Assembly: GCA_009667805.1 (NCBI GenBank)
Contig: CM019065.1
Coordinates: 13,746,952-13,810,951, forward strand
Length of the DNA stretch: 64,000 nt
Source of the DNA: Leptobrachium leishanense
Taxonomy: Eukaryota > Chordata > Amphibia > Anura > Megophryidae
Direction: 5' to 3'
Shown: positions 1-10,575 of the stretch, piece by piece
Position numbering within the stretch: the stretch's first letter is position 1
Layout of the letters: every line of letters begins with the position of its first letter
The notes under the pieces: model-generated
Told to the model about the DNA's origin: nothing
Seen by the model: only the letters and a program-made list of their open reading frames with translations
The model's database searches: none
Made by a program: the position numbers and the translations under genes

Positions 1-1566
1 AATTTAATCTAGAATCCTTCCTAAATGATCTCAAACAGCTCCCATGGTACAGACTAAACTTAATCCCAGGCCTGGAATGTGTAATTGAATACTTTCAGTC
101 TGAACTCCTGCAAATCTGGAATTTCCATGCCCCGCTGCATAAAGTGCGAGTAAAAGGGGCCCATCTCCCCTGGGTTACAGCTGATCTTACACAAATGTAC
201 CAGCTTTCACTGTGGTAAAATCTCAAGTGTACTGGTTACATGAACGATCACTGTGAATACCAAAAATGCCAGAATGCTTGCACAAAACAAACAAAAATAG
301 CTAAAGCCCAATACTTCCATGAAAATTTAAACAATATCAAACCCTAGAATTTTTTGGAAAATCATAAGTAACATACAAGCACCCTCCGTCCACTCCCAAT
401 CGGCTGATGTCAAAGTAAAAAACCAAACCCTGCAACACCCCATAGATGTAGCAAATGCCTTTAATAATTATTTTGTTGCATGCACCACCACCCTGATTGT
501 TAAGCTAATGAATGACACACCTACAGAAAGGATGCAGGCAGGTCAAGCCCCACCAACTGTGCATAGACCCTGTATCACAGATAAATTCAACTTTAGACCA
601 GTGCCTGGCAGTGTAGTTACTAAAGTTCTTCGTAATCAAAAAATTAAATACCAGTCTGGACATGATCAAATCCCAGAAATGCTGTTGAAAATCAGTGCGC
701 CGGCAATTGCAAATCCTGTCACAACCCTAATCAATGAATCACTGGCGACTGGATACATACCCAAACTCTGGAAGACTGCGAGAGTGGTTCCTATCCATAA
801 AAGTGGTGACAGTACTTTGGTATCCAACTACGTCCGATATCATTGCTCCCTGTAATGTCAAATGTTTTGGAAAAATGTGTCTACACACAATTACGTGATT
901 ATTATCAATGTTCAAACTATTTAACCCCAGATCAATCAGGCCTTCGTCCAAATCACTCAACTACAACCGCACTATTAAAAGTCTGCAATGATATCCAAGC
1001 TGGCATGGAACAAGGAAACCTAACTGGAGCTATCTTCCTTGATTTTGCCAAGGCCTTTGACACCGTAGACCATGGCATCTTATTACAAAAACTTAAACTC
1101 TGGTATTGGTGATCGCCCACTAACCAGGTTTAAATCGTATGTATCTGACCGATCACAATATGTGTCCATTTCTGGCAGCTCCTCCCTTCCCCTCCCAGTC
1201 ACATGTGGTGTACCCCAAGACTCGATACTTGGCCTCCTGCTATTCTTGATATTCATAAATGATCTGCCCATGTCTGCAAAGCCTCAACTGTACACATGTA
1301 CGCAGACGACACCGTAATCTATATGAGCAAACCAAATCTCCTGCAGCTGGAGGCAATGCTGCAAGGACAATTCACAGAGGTAGAAAAGTGGATTGCGGAT
1401 AACAAACTTTTTTTAAATCCTGAAAAAACTGTAACAATGCTCTTTGGAAGGGCACCTAAACTACATAAACTGCAAAATCCCCAACTATGTGTCAGGACAA
1501 AATCAAATGGCACTCTGACCACAGTCACTTCTCTCAAATATCTAGGGGCCACATTACATTCTTGAC
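1..1566 (+). pseudogene. LINE reverse transcriptase fragment (Jockey-group, L2/CR1-like)
   Basis: Broken second ORF of a non-LTR retrotransposon, entering from the left window edge. Three or more frames must be joined (508-855, 843-1112, 1072-1317, 1296-1565). Visible RT motifs are FLDFAKAFDTVDH (motif A, about 1030-1070), a CGVPQDSILGLLLF block (motif B, about 1205-1245) and MYADDTVIY (motif C, about 1296-1322). The frameshifts and a stop after SLKYLGATLHS make it a dead copy, and it lacks the 3' end. Its next domain and 3' tail are seen in other copies in the window (30914-31394 and 45612-47005). The clade is inferred from motif style and is not certain. Confidence 0.85.
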
Positions 1567-1567
1567 A

Positions 1568-1605
1568 CTAACGTTAACGCTCACTTGCGTGAGCATTAAC
1601 ATTAG
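1568..1605. repeat. Short perfect-looking hairpin
   Basis: An inverted repeat (arms around CTAACGTTAACGCTCAC with a TTGC loop) sits exactly between the end of the LINE fragment and the following hAT end. It may be the remnant of a terminal inverted repeat. No function is visible. Confidence 0.5.
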
Positions 1606-1618
1606 CTGCAGTGTCTAC

Positions 1619-2170
1619 TAGGGATGAGCCGAACACATTCGAACTCGAACAATTTCAAATGATCGAGTTCGAACACGAAGCGAACTCAATGCAAGTCAAT
1701 GGGACTCAAAAGTTCGATTTTTTTTTGATTTTTTTTAGAGTGCCCTGCAAGAGGGCATATGTGCAAGATATTTGCCAAATAAAGGTGTATGGGGGTCCAG
1801 GTAGTGCCCTGGGGGACAGGAAACAAGGAAAAAAAGGAACAGTGAGTTTTCCATGAAATAAGGGTTAAAAATAAAAATGAAAAATTCCTTCAAATATCGT
1901 GCCTAGGAGGTCCCCATAACCTGCCTGTGAAGTGGCGGATTTCTAGGATGTATAGAAACATTTAAAAACAAAGAAATGACATTTCAAATGACGGTAAACC
2001 GTTTTACTTTAATCTATTCATAAACAACTGCTTGGGGCGGCAGTCTGTATTAAAAAAAGAGACATTTTAGGACACGCAGAACAAGTTTAGTGTTTTTTTG
2101 GCTAAATTATTGTGAAACTTATGCAGGCTTTGGATGAAAGTAACAATAGGTGCTTTAAAATTGGGCCTTA
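1619..2170 (+). mobile_element. hAT terminal fragment (TAGGGATGAGCCGAAC family)
   Basis: Starts with TAGGGATGAGCCGAACAC and matches the ends of the two larger hAT copies at 17209-17711 and, inverted, 25740-26316. Shared landmarks are the GAGGGCATAT stretch, the GGGGACAGGAAACAAGG stretch and the GCAGGCTTTGGATGAAAG stretch. It contains no transposase sequence. It is a one-ended remnant adjoining the Helitron at 2228. Confidence 0.75.
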
Positions 2171-2438
2171 AGATAAGGAATTATTTTCTGAGTTTTTTTT
2201 TTTTTATTATTCTCGTATTATTTAATACTAGGTGGAAAGCCTGCCCAGAGGGCAATCTATTGATAAGTGTGGTGCGCATGAATGTTGGTCGAAAAGAAAA
2301 CACAGCAGCGTCAAGAAAAGTTAAATATTTTTACTGACTATTTTGAATAAATTTCTTTGAATACAACATTTTTTGTGATGCGGTTATCCTCATTGTAAGG
2401 ATGAAGAGATGCAGTTCGGTGGTAAATCTGGCCATTAA

Positions 2439-3671
2439 CCCTTTCGCTGCTGAGGCTTTTCCCGCCCCTATGCGGAGGTCATTTTTACCTGTTTTGCGCA
2501 TCATGTTTAAACGTGTTTTGAAGGCTTATTTTAGTATATGACCCAGACATATTATATATCGTTCTTTCCGTCAGACTCGGTAGATTCATAATATGTCATT
2601 ATTATATGTATACGTTATGTCATGTCTGTATATTATAACAAAAAATGCAATAAAATATGTATTTTCAATAATTTACAATGTGTAAAGTGTTTTTTTCCAC
2701 ATTTTAACATGCGAGCAATTGCGGTTATATTTTGTATGGGGTGCGCTTGTTAAAAAAATTAGAGATGGGGTCTCGTTACATTTTTTTTTGGGGAAAATGA
2801 CACTATTTTTAACAAACGCACCGCATACAAAAATCGTTAGTGCAGCATCATTGTTCACATTATAATTGAAATGGGAACAATATTGCTGCATTAACAAACC
2901 CAAAAAAATAAAAAAAAAGTGTTTAATTTTTATTTATTTTTTTTAATTTTTTTTTATTTTTATTTTTCATTTTTTTTATTTTTTTACAAAATTTTTCACT
3001 GTAGTGTTTGGTATCGTTGGAACGGCCATGCTCTGGCCGATCCAACGATACCAAAATTTAACCCCTAGCTGCCACGGATCGGGAGATAGGGAGTTCATTG
3101 GAACTCCCTATCTCCACAGTTGGTGGCAGTTAGGGGTTAACTCTAGGACTGGCGTCATCGTGCTACGCACGATGACGCCAGTCCTCTGGGGGAGTTCCCG
3201 GAGGCTTGGCCGACATCCAAGATGTCGGCCAGCTCCGGGAAAGGATCGCGAACCGGCGCTTTTCAGCGCCGATTCGCGATCCAGCTCCCCAGGGGTTAAT
3301 GCCAGGCATCATTTGGAAGGGCAGGCTGTGCCCTTCCAAATGATGCCTGGGTTAACCCCCTGTGTGCCACCGATCGGGAGGGAGAGAGGTCCGAAGGACC
3401 TCCCCCCCTCCCTTTCAGGCGCCTCCTCCGCACATGGGGGGGGGGCGCCTGAATTAGGTGTCATCGCGCCCCCGCGATGACACCTAATTCTGGCGGCTGC
3501 TGGTCCGGATGCCGGGCTGACATCCAGGATGTCAGCCCGCACCGGAGGGGCCAGCGATCGGCCGGAACCCGGCCGAACGCTGACCCCAATGTGAGGACGC
3601 GCTCAGCGCGTCCTCAGCACACCAGCGGGACTGCTGAGGACGCGCTCAGCGCGTCCTCAGCAGCGAAGTGG
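2439..3671. mobile_element. TTAA-flanked MITE built of serial hairpins (copy 1)
   Basis: Flanked by TTAA at 2435-2438 and 3672-3675. Termini are CCCTTTCGCTGCTGAGG and CCACTTCGCTGCTGAGG (read inward), which suits a piggyBac- or Kolobok-type non-autonomous element. From 3007 to 3661 the sequence is a nearly gap-free series of about twelve hairpins with arms of 10-25 bp. Examples are 3144-3184, 3243-3283, 3297-3355, 3455-3491 and the duplicated GAGGACGCGCTCAGCGCGTCCTC stem at 3592-3661. No coding capacity is visible. A second copy lies inverted at 40951-41791. Confidence 0.8.
3007..3661. repeat. Chain of about twelve consecutive inverted repeats
   Basis: Stems follow one another with only a few bases between them. 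Approximate positions are 3007-3054, 3076-3116, 3144-3184, 3207-3240, 3243-3283, 3297-3355, 3372-3415, 3417-3452, 3455-3491, 3508-3545, 3551-3583 and 3592-3661. GC content is far above that of the flanking AT-rich sequence. Confidence 0.85.
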
Positions 3672-4240
3672 TTAATGCGAAAGCAGTAAGGTCCATAACC
3701 GGGAGGAGGAGTAATGTTTGCCCCTATTGATGCAAACGCTAATGAGCTATTGATAGATCGAATGTTTTGCTTGAAATTTTTGGAATGCTTATGAGTGCCT
3801 GTCATTAAACTTTCTATCAAAGGAGCAACTTTAATGGGCTCAATGTATACTTTTGCTTTGCTGCAGCATTGAGTGAATAGTCTGTCTGATGGCTGTTGTG
3901 TATTAAAATGTAGAGCATTGCAGTTGGTGCACAGAACATTGAGTTTTCCGCAATAATGTTGTTGTACTGAATCACCTTCTTCATAGTTATTTTTTTTCCC
4001 TTTTTTTTGTTGTGCACGTTGCATTTTGTGTGCTAATGTGTTTTTTAGTCATTCTGGACATTTCGCATTTTCTTCCATATTAGCACTTTCCTTTCTTTTT
4101 GTTGTTTTTTTTGTCTCTGAAATTTTGTTGTTGTTTGTCTAGCATGTCATTCGTGCTACTTTGTGTGTGATGTTCTTGCTGTTTAGCGACAGATTGTAGT
4201 TGTAGATCCATCTTTCTTTTGGGTGACATTTTTTTTTTTG

Positions 4241-4859
4241 TATGTTTTTAGTTTTTTTTTTCTTTTTATCTTTTGTGATTGTCAGGTTTTATTTATTTTT
4301 GCTGTTTTTTTTGCCTTATGTCACTGCTACTAATTTTTTTTTTTCTTTTTATCTTTTGTGATTGTTGTTTTTTTTTTTTTTGCCTTGTGTCACAGCTGCT
4401 AAAAATTTATTTTTTTAATTTTTTTTATAATTATTTTCTTTTCGTGTGTCTTGTGTCACTGCTGGTGAATTTTTTTATTTTTTTAATTTGTTGGCATTGT
4501 TTGCCCAGTGCTGTGGGTGCTAAGAGCTTGAGCTCTGTGCCCTCTGTGGTGGAGGTGGTCCGAGTTTTTGGGGCTCAGCGTTCTGGTGGGGGGGGTCGCA
4601 ACGTTTTCTTTTTTGTGTGGCCTGGTGCTGGTATTTTTAGTGGTGGAAGTGCTGATTGGGCGGGGGCTCGGTGTCCCGTTTTTTTTGGCATGTGTGGTTT
4701 TCGTGGATGGAGGTGGTGATTGTGCTGGGGGCCCTGTGCTGCCTGTTTATGCGCAGGTTCTCTTTGGATTTTCAGCGGGGTCTTGGTGCTCCGTTTAGTA
4801 GAGTTAACGCTCCTGTACGGCTCCTGTGCCTGAGGCGTTTTGGCGCGCCTCATCTTATA
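4241..4859. other. T-rich then GT-rich interior of Helitron A, no gene
   Basis: A poly-T rich stretch (4241-4500) with a loosely repeated TTTTTGCCTT(A/G)TGTCAC motif, then GT-rich sequence. Long open frames here are low-complexity artefacts. I see no gene. Confidence 0.5.
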
Positions 4860-5203
4860 TAGTGACGCTGTGCACGTGCTGCTGCGGTCGGCTGCGTGAA
4901 CAGCCGGGTGCGCGCCCAACCAACCGCCAAAACAGTAATACGTTGGACTGTAGAATGCGTTTGCGCACCCAGCATTCTGCACTCTGCCGTATTACTGTTT
5001 TGGCGGTTGGATGTGCGTGCAGCCAACCGCCCAAACAGTACTACGGCGGAGTGTAGAATGCATTTGCGCATGCATTCGACACTCTGCCGTCATAGTGTTT
5101 GGCCGGTTGGATGCGTGTGCAGCCAACCACCGCAGGTTTCGTGCGCATGCGCAGAGGAGGCTTGGCGACAGGCACGCCAAGCCTTACTCTTTTATAGTAT
5201 AGA
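4860..5203. repeat. Two successive ~90-bp palindromes and terminal hairpin near the Helitron 5' end
   Basis: The CAGCCAACCGCC...GGCGGTTGG arms form one imperfect palindrome around 4915-5010 and a second around 5020-5120, both enclosing TAGAATGC(G/A)TTTGCGCA. They are followed by the AGGCTTGGCG/CGCCAAGCCT hairpin at 5159-5186, just inside the Helitron 5' end. The same terminal hairpin is present at 43950-43985 in the second Helitron. Confidence 0.75.
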
Positions 5204-5289
5204 TCTTTATATTTTAATGTTAATTTATGGATCTGACACTGTGGAGACGTTACACATTTGACACAGACGCTGAGTGATCACATAGGCAT

Positions 5290-5307
5290 TTTATTTGAAG
5301 GTTTATT
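5290..5307 (-). promoter_or_regulatory. Poly(A) signals of VMO1-like gene A
   Basis: Two AATAAA hexamers on the minus strand (5290-5295 and 5302-5307) lie about 40-55 bp past the stop codon. The same pair is conserved at 26492-26509 behind gene B. Confidence 0.7.
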
Positions 5308-5344
5308 TTACATTCAGCTACATAATTCACACACAGGTCTGTAA

Positions 5345-5672
5345 TCACTGTGTCTTTTGGTCAACACCCTTGGGTGGATCATTGCAGCAGAGAAAGTAAA
5401 CGTTGTTGAGGGACGTGTCATCTCTTACTGGTCCTTGATTCGCCTGTACTCTGGTCTGAATCCCACAAATTCCCATTCTGCATTTTTCACTCCATTCCCC
5501 ATATGTTCCCCAGCTAAGTCCGTATCCTTCAATAGTGTTTCCATCAGAGCATACAAACTTGATGTTGTTGGCCGCGGTGTTGTCTCTCAACACTTGATGC
5601 TCCTCCACCCTTAATGCGAATCCAGAGAGGAAGCCACGTTTACACTGGAGAACTTTTCCCCATGTTCCCCAC
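5345..5672 (-). CDS. vmo1: VMO1-like gene A, exon 3 (C-terminal two thirds)
   Basis: Last coding exon of a vitelline membrane outer layer protein 1 homolog, a secreted beta-prism protein first described from the egg vitelline membrane. A minus-strand acceptor (TTTGTTACAG) precedes WGTWGKVLQCKRGFLSGFAL. Family hallmarks follow: LRDNTAANNIKFVCSDG, YGLSWGTYGEWSEKC, ICGIQTRVQ and DDTSLNNVYFLCC, which are the second and third internal repeats. Six of the eight cysteines are here. The exon joins exon 2 in phase 2, restoring Q-W across the junction. The reading frame is intact and ends at the stop at 5345-5347. The VMO1 assignment rests on the GDDTALN/DNTAANN repeat pattern and is secure; the precise tissue role in this animal is unknown. 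Confidence 0.95.
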
Positions 5673-5767
5673 CTGTAACAAAGAGAAGAGTTTGCTCAGG
5701 TGGAGATTGATAATGAAAGGCTAAGGAATGACAACAGAAAGACAAGCTGTGTAACATAAAACATTCA

Positions 5768-6105
5768 TGTGATGTATGGGTTGTTAGACTGTGTAAGAAT
5801 GTATGGTGTGTGTATATTGTGAGGTATTGACTGTTGGTTGTGAATGATGCATTGCTTTTCTTCTGCCTTCCTACTTCCTGTTATGCTCTGAGGTGATTTT
5901 TCACTTCCTGTTGTCAGTTGGGGGAATGTTCTGGTAGATGTAAAATGGCGGCTGAAGCAGAGCAGTGTTATGAGGCAGCTCTGTGAGAAAACTGGTCTAC
6001 ACAGATTAATAAAGTACAACTTGGTTATCCAGAAGTAAGTGACTGTTTTTATACAAGTCAACCAATAAAGTAAGAATATAAACACGTTTGTGGAAAAACA
6101 TTACA
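5768..6105 (+). mobile_element. Solo LTR, 338 bp, TSD ATTCA
   Basis: Begins TGTGATGTATGG and ends CATTACA, with 5-bp direct repeats ATTCA at 5763-5767 and 6106-6110. AATAAAG near 6008 sets the orientation. The paralogous intron of gene B reads straight through (AACATTCACAGGATC near 29155), proving the empty site. It is a single LTR with no internal region. LTR class is not assigned. Confidence 0.85.
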
Positions 6106-7429
6106 ATTCACAGGATCAAAAGTCCCCTATCGATCTTTCTCTGGCTCCTGCAGTAAATTAGCAAATTTTCTTCGAGTTACCGATTTTCAGTTTGACCTGA
6201 AAGTAGGCTCCATACAGCTTCTAGTGACATAAAACCAGTGGTGGCGTTCATCTCTCTCTGACAGCTCAGGCTCTCGCACACATTAACTGGATAGTGGGCA
6301 CCTGCCTGGCAGACACGAGCCATTCCATGCAAAAAAATCTCTGGCGTTATAAAAGATGGTACACAAGTAGACATAGACACAGACTGTCCATGTACCATAA
6401 CCTCTCCGAGAAGTTTAAATAAGCATGGAGCATAGAGAAGTCCTTAACCCCTTTACTCCCAAAAACGAGTCAACTCCTAATTCACTTAAAAGAGATTAGC
6501 TATTCAAACTGCATCTGCATAATGTTTTAAATCAAGATAATGTGCACCCCCCTAATGGAGAAACTAAATCCACTGCCTTGCCTCTCTCCTTTTCACCCTA
6601 TCTTAATGGAAACAAGCTACAATGAGCAGCTCTTACACTCCCTGTAACAAAATGTTCAGAAACTTTACTGTAGCTTTCCAGCAGCCAGGGATTTCGCAGA
6701 TTACAGGGAGCGCTGTGGGGTCAGTCTCTGCTGTACAGAGATAAGATTCAGGGGGGTTATACTGAGTGTAAATCTCTGAACAGTACAGATACAAGGTGTT
6801 GCTGTATTTGCCATACACGGGCATTATGCAGCACATACAGATACAAGGTGTTACTGTAATAGCCATACACAGGCATTATGCAGCACATACAGATATTGCA
6901 TTGCTAATAATCTCATTCTGATCACTACAAATCCTCATAAGCAGAAGATCTCACCATCTTATCAGAGCTCACTGGTCTAATCACATAGGGCGAATGATAA
7001 CTGATCCCTGGTGAGTTTTAACCTGTAGATCGGTGTGAACTGATTGTATCTGGAAATCTCCTTACATGCAAAACCCATTGTGGCCACAGTGACGCTGTTC
7101 TGTAGCTGTCAGTGCATTCAATGACAGCATGCAGAATGCTCCCTGTGTAAAACAATCAACAGCAATATAAGGGAGCAGGGCTAAGTTTAGGGGAGCAGGC
7201 ACAGGCTGAGGGGAAATAGACAGGTTTAGGGGAGCAGGGACGATCTTAGAGGAGCAGGAACAGGATAGAGGAGCAGGAACAGGTTTAGGCATGCAGCAAC
7301 ACTGTTAGGAGTGGAACAGGACAAGAGCGTGAAAGGAACGGATTTGATGAGAATGTTGAGACACAGGAACGGAGTGACAGTGTAAGTGTGCAGGGTAAAG
7401 ATCAAAAAATACAGAAATAGGGTAAGAAC
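6106..7429. other. Intron 2 of gene A, paralog-conserved, no gene
   Basis: Sequence shared with gene B intron 2: 6111-6520 aligns with 29160-29181 plus 30540-30905, and 6500-7180 aligns with 49769-51190 plus 54555-54660. An open frame around 6177-6398 (minus) does not resemble VMO1 and I treat it as chance. Two units of a 52-bp repeat lie at 6787-6890, against about 20 in gene B. Confidence 0.7.
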
Positions 7430-9085
7430 AGGTTTAGGGTACAGAGAAAGAATTAAAGCAATAGAAACAGGTTAAGGGGTAAAGCGAAAGAATTAAAGCA
7501 GTAGAGGAACAGATTTAGGGTACAGAGAAAGATTTAAAGCAATAGGAACAGGTTTAGGGGTACAGAGAAATAGAGCAATAGGAACAGGTTTATTGGTACA
7601 GAGAAAGAATTAGAGCAATAGGATCAGGTTTAGGGGTACAGAGAAAGAATTAGAGAAATATGAACAGGTTTAGGGGTACAGAGAAAGAATTAGAGCAATA
7701 GGATCAGGTTTAGGGGTACAGAGAAAGATTTAGAGCAAAAGGAACAGGTTTACGAATACAGAGAAAGAATTAGAGCAATAGGAACAGGTTTAGGGGTACT
7801 GAGAAATAGAGCAATAGGAACAGGTTTATTGGTACAGAGAAAGAATTAGAGCAATAGGATCAGGTTTAGGGGTACAGAGAAAGAATTAGAGCAATAGAAA
7901 CAGGTTTAGGGGTACAGAGAAAGATTTAGAGCAAAAGGAACAGGTTTACGAATACAGAGAAAGAATTAGAGCAATAGGAACAGGTTTAGGGGTACTGAGA
8001 AATAGAGCAATAGGAACAGGTTTATTGGTACAGAGAAAGAATTAGAGCAATAGAAACAGGTTTAGGGGTACAGAGAAAGATTTAGAGCAAAAGGAACAGG
8101 TTTACGAATACAGATAAAGAATTAGAGCAATAGGAACAGGTTTTAGAGGTAAAGAGAAAGAATTAAAGCAATAGAGGACCAGGTTTAGGGGTACAGAGAA
8201 AGAATTAAAGCAATAGGAACAGGATAAGGGGTATAGAGAAAGAATTAGAGCAATAGAAACAGGTTTAGGGGTACAGAGAAAGAAATAGATCAAAACGGAA
8301 CAGGTTTAGGGGTACAGAGAAAGAATTAGAGCAATAGGAACAGGTTTATGGGTACAGAGAAAGAATTATAGCAATATGAACAGGTTTAGGGGTACAGAGA
8401 AAGAATTAGAGCAATAGGATCAGGTTTAGGGGTACAGAGAAAGAATTTGAGCAATAGGATCAGGTTTAGGGGTACAGAGAAAGAAAGCAATAGAAACAGG
8501 TTTAGGGGTGCCAAGAAAGAATTGGAGCAAAAGGAACAGGTTTAGGGGTACAGAGAAAGAATTAGAGCAAAAGGAACAGGTTTAGGGGTACAGAGAAAGA
8601 AAGCAATAGGAACAGGTTTAGGGGTACAGAGAAAGAAATAGAGCAAAAGGAACAGGTTTAGGGGTACAGAGAAAGAATTTGAGCAATAGGATCAGGTTTA
8701 GGGGTACATATAAAGAATTAGGGCAATAGGAACAGGTTTAGAGGTAAAGAGAAAAAAATTAAAGCAATAGAGGACCAGGATTAGGGGTACAGAGAAAGAA
8801 TTAAAGCAATAGAAACAGGTTTAGGGTACAGAGAAAGAAAGCAATAGAAACAGGTTTAGGGGTGCCAAGAAAGAATTGGAGCAAAAGGAACAGGTTTAGG
8901 GGTACAGAGAAAGAATTAGAGCAAAAGGAACAGGTTTAGGGGTACAGAGAAAGAAAGCAATAGGAACAGGTTTAGGGGTACAGAGAAAGAATTAGAGCAA
9001 AAGGAACAGGTTTAGGGGTACAGAGAAAGAAATAGAGCAAAAGGAACAGGTTTAGGGGTACAGAGACATCTTTAGAAATACAGAG
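7430..9085. repeat. 40-bp minisatellite, about 41 units
   Basis: Tandem units of the form ACAGGTTTAGGGGTACAGAG + AAAGAATTAGAGCAATAGGA with many single-base and short-indel variants. Preceded by degenerate units from about 7190. The same array in gene B (55170-55555) has only about 9-10 units. Confidence 0.9.
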
Positions 9086-9099
9086 ACAGGTCTGGGGGG

Positions 9100-9847
9100 A
9101 GCATGATGCACCTGGGGCGTAAAAACCCAAGGGCTGAATATAGGATATTTGATAATTCTGAGGGTTGGGATTTAGGGGTTATTATTGCAGAGGATCTAAG
9201 GGTAAGTAGTCAATGTAATAGAGGAGCAGGAAATGCTGGCAGAATGCTTGGTTGTGTAGGGAGAGGTTTTAGCAGTAGGAAAAGGGAAGGGCTCATGCCA
9301 CTGTACAGAGCACTGGTGAGACCTCACTTGGAGTACTGTGTGCGGTACTGGAGACCGTATCTCCAGAAGGATATAGACATCTTAGAGAGAGTTCAGAGAA
9401 GGGCTACTAAAATGGTGTACGGCTTGAAGGAGAAAAGTTACCAGGAAAGGCTTAATGATCTTAACATGTACAGCTTGGAAAAAAGACGAGACAGAGGAGA
9501 TATGATAGAAACATTTAAATACGTAAAGGGAATCCACAAGGTAGAGGAAGGGAGTATATTTAAAAGGAAACAAAGTAGCAAAACAAGAGGACATAGTCTT
9601 AGATTAGAGGGGCAAAGGTTTAAAGGTAACATCAGGCAGCATTATTTTACTGAGAGGGTGGTGGATACATGGAACAGCCTTCCAGTTGAAGTGGTAGAGG
9701 CCAAAACAGTGATTGAATTTAAGCAGGCATGGGATAGGCATAAGGCTATCCTAAATAAAAGATAAATCCAGGTAAAGTATCCATGTAATTGGGCAGACTA
9801 GATGGACCGAAAGGTTCTTATCTGCCGACATTTTCTATGATTCTATG
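9100..9847 (+). pseudogene. CR1 LINE 3' end, 5'-truncated (copy 1)
   Basis: One open frame (9103-9765) encodes the C-terminal part of a CR1-type reverse transcriptase protein (MHLGRKNPRAEYRIFD, LVRPHLEYC, RYWRPYLQKDIDILERVQRR, YFTERVVDTWNSLP). It is followed by the standard 3' UTR and an ATTCTATGATTCTATGA terminus, typical of CR1. Compared with the copy at 10576-12582, a few residues after FD are lost. It interrupts the 40-bp array edge in gene A and is missing from gene B, so it postdates the duplication. Confidence 0.9.
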
Positions 9848-9978
9848 ATCAGGTGTACAGAAACAGGTTTGGGGATACAGGGTCAGCATTAGGTGTGCAT
9901 GAATGGGTTTAGGGGTGCAATTGAAGGATGCATGAACAAGTGTCCCTGAAGGGAACACATTTGATGTGAAATGTTTAA

Positions 9979-10415
9979 CCCCTTCACTGCTGATCCGTTT
10001 CACCTCTGTGTGCTGAGCTCATTTTGTGCTCATCACGATTAAATGCAATTTGAAGTCATGTTTTATTGTAGTACCCAGACATCCATCATGTCAGTCACCT
10101 CCGGGAGAAGTCCACAATCCAGCGCTGATTGGCACCAGATTGTGGGACTTGCACCAAAGGGGTTATAAGAGGCAACATTGGAAAGGTCAGACTGACCTTT
10201 CCAATGATGCCTCTCTTAGTTTTTGTGGCCCTTACAGATCCATAGAGAGAGGGGTCCAAAGGACCCCCCCTTCTGGCACTCTCCCAGCTCTGCCTTTGGG
10301 AGGCAGCTGGAGTCTCTGCTTTCGCTTAGGGGACCGCACGACGTGTGGGGAATGTCCTCTATATGTAGCGGGAAACCCCAGGATGTCCCACACACGTCCT
10401 CCACAGCAAAAGGGG
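9979..10415. mobile_element. TTAA-flanked hairpin-rich MITE, gene A copy
   Basis: TTAA at 9975-9978 and 10416-10419. Termini CCCCTTCACTGCTGATCC and CCCCTTTTGCTGTGG (read inward). The interior holds hairpins such as GGAAAGGTCAGACTGACCTTTCC. The orthologous insertion sits at 55665-56127 in gene B, so this element predates the VMO1 duplication. Confidence 0.8.
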
Positions 10416-10575
10416 TTAACATTTCAGATTCAGATACAGGAACATATTTAGGAGTGCAGAGACAGGGGTAGAAGCAGATTTGATGGGGAAAGGTAAGGTT
10501 TCAAGAACAGGTACAGAATGCCAGTGTAGGGATGCATTTTAGTGGTCATTGCAGTGGGAGGAGGGGGGTTTATCC

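Larger units (their letters stand above)
2338..4240 (-). pseudogene. Helitron protein, N-terminal fragment interrupted by a MITE
   Basis: A minus-strand frame starting near 4229 (MSPKRKMDLQ, with a break) and continuing from about 4024 shows the conserved N-terminal Helitron region: CGKLNVLCTNCNALHF, FTQCCSKAKV, a KNFKQNIRSINSSLAFASIG stretch and GPYCFRIN. The frame runs into the MITE at 3671. Immediately past the MITE's TTAA, from 2438, it resumes in frame as NGQIYHRTASLHP and ends at a stop at 2338-2340. One TTAA copy is therefore the target duplication. The nickase (Rep) and helicase domains that normally follow are absent, so this is a captured or internally deleted piece. Confidence 0.8.
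2228..5203 (-). mobile_element. Non-autonomous Helitron (element A)
   Basis: Read on the minus strand it begins TCTATACTATAAAAGAG at 5203, preceded by A. It ends with a small hairpin TGCCC-TCT-GGGCA followed by GGCTTTCCACCTAG at 2228, then T. That is the canonical Helitron plan: 5' TC, 3' hairpin plus CTRR, insertion between A and T, no target duplication. Its termini match the element at 43934-44949, whose interior is different. Inside lie an N-terminal fragment of a Helitron protein (2338-4240) and a later TTAA-type MITE (2439-3671). No Rep or helicase catalytic motifs remain. Confidence 0.85.

Noticed and set aside
3004..3689. Open frames on both strands in the GC-rich MITE
   Set aside because: Palindromic sequence gives mirrored frames on both strands. 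The hairpin series explains them.
4279..4719. Open frame rich in Phe/Cys (T-rich DNA)
   Set aside because: Low-complexity poly-T sequence in the Helitron interior. No homology features.
6177..6398. Possible extra exon of the VMO1-like gene in intron 2, paralogous to 30600-30830
   Set aside because: The frame is open in gene A, but the peptide shows no VMO1 repeat, and exons 1-3 already splice into a complete protein in phase. Conservation is explained by the shared intron.
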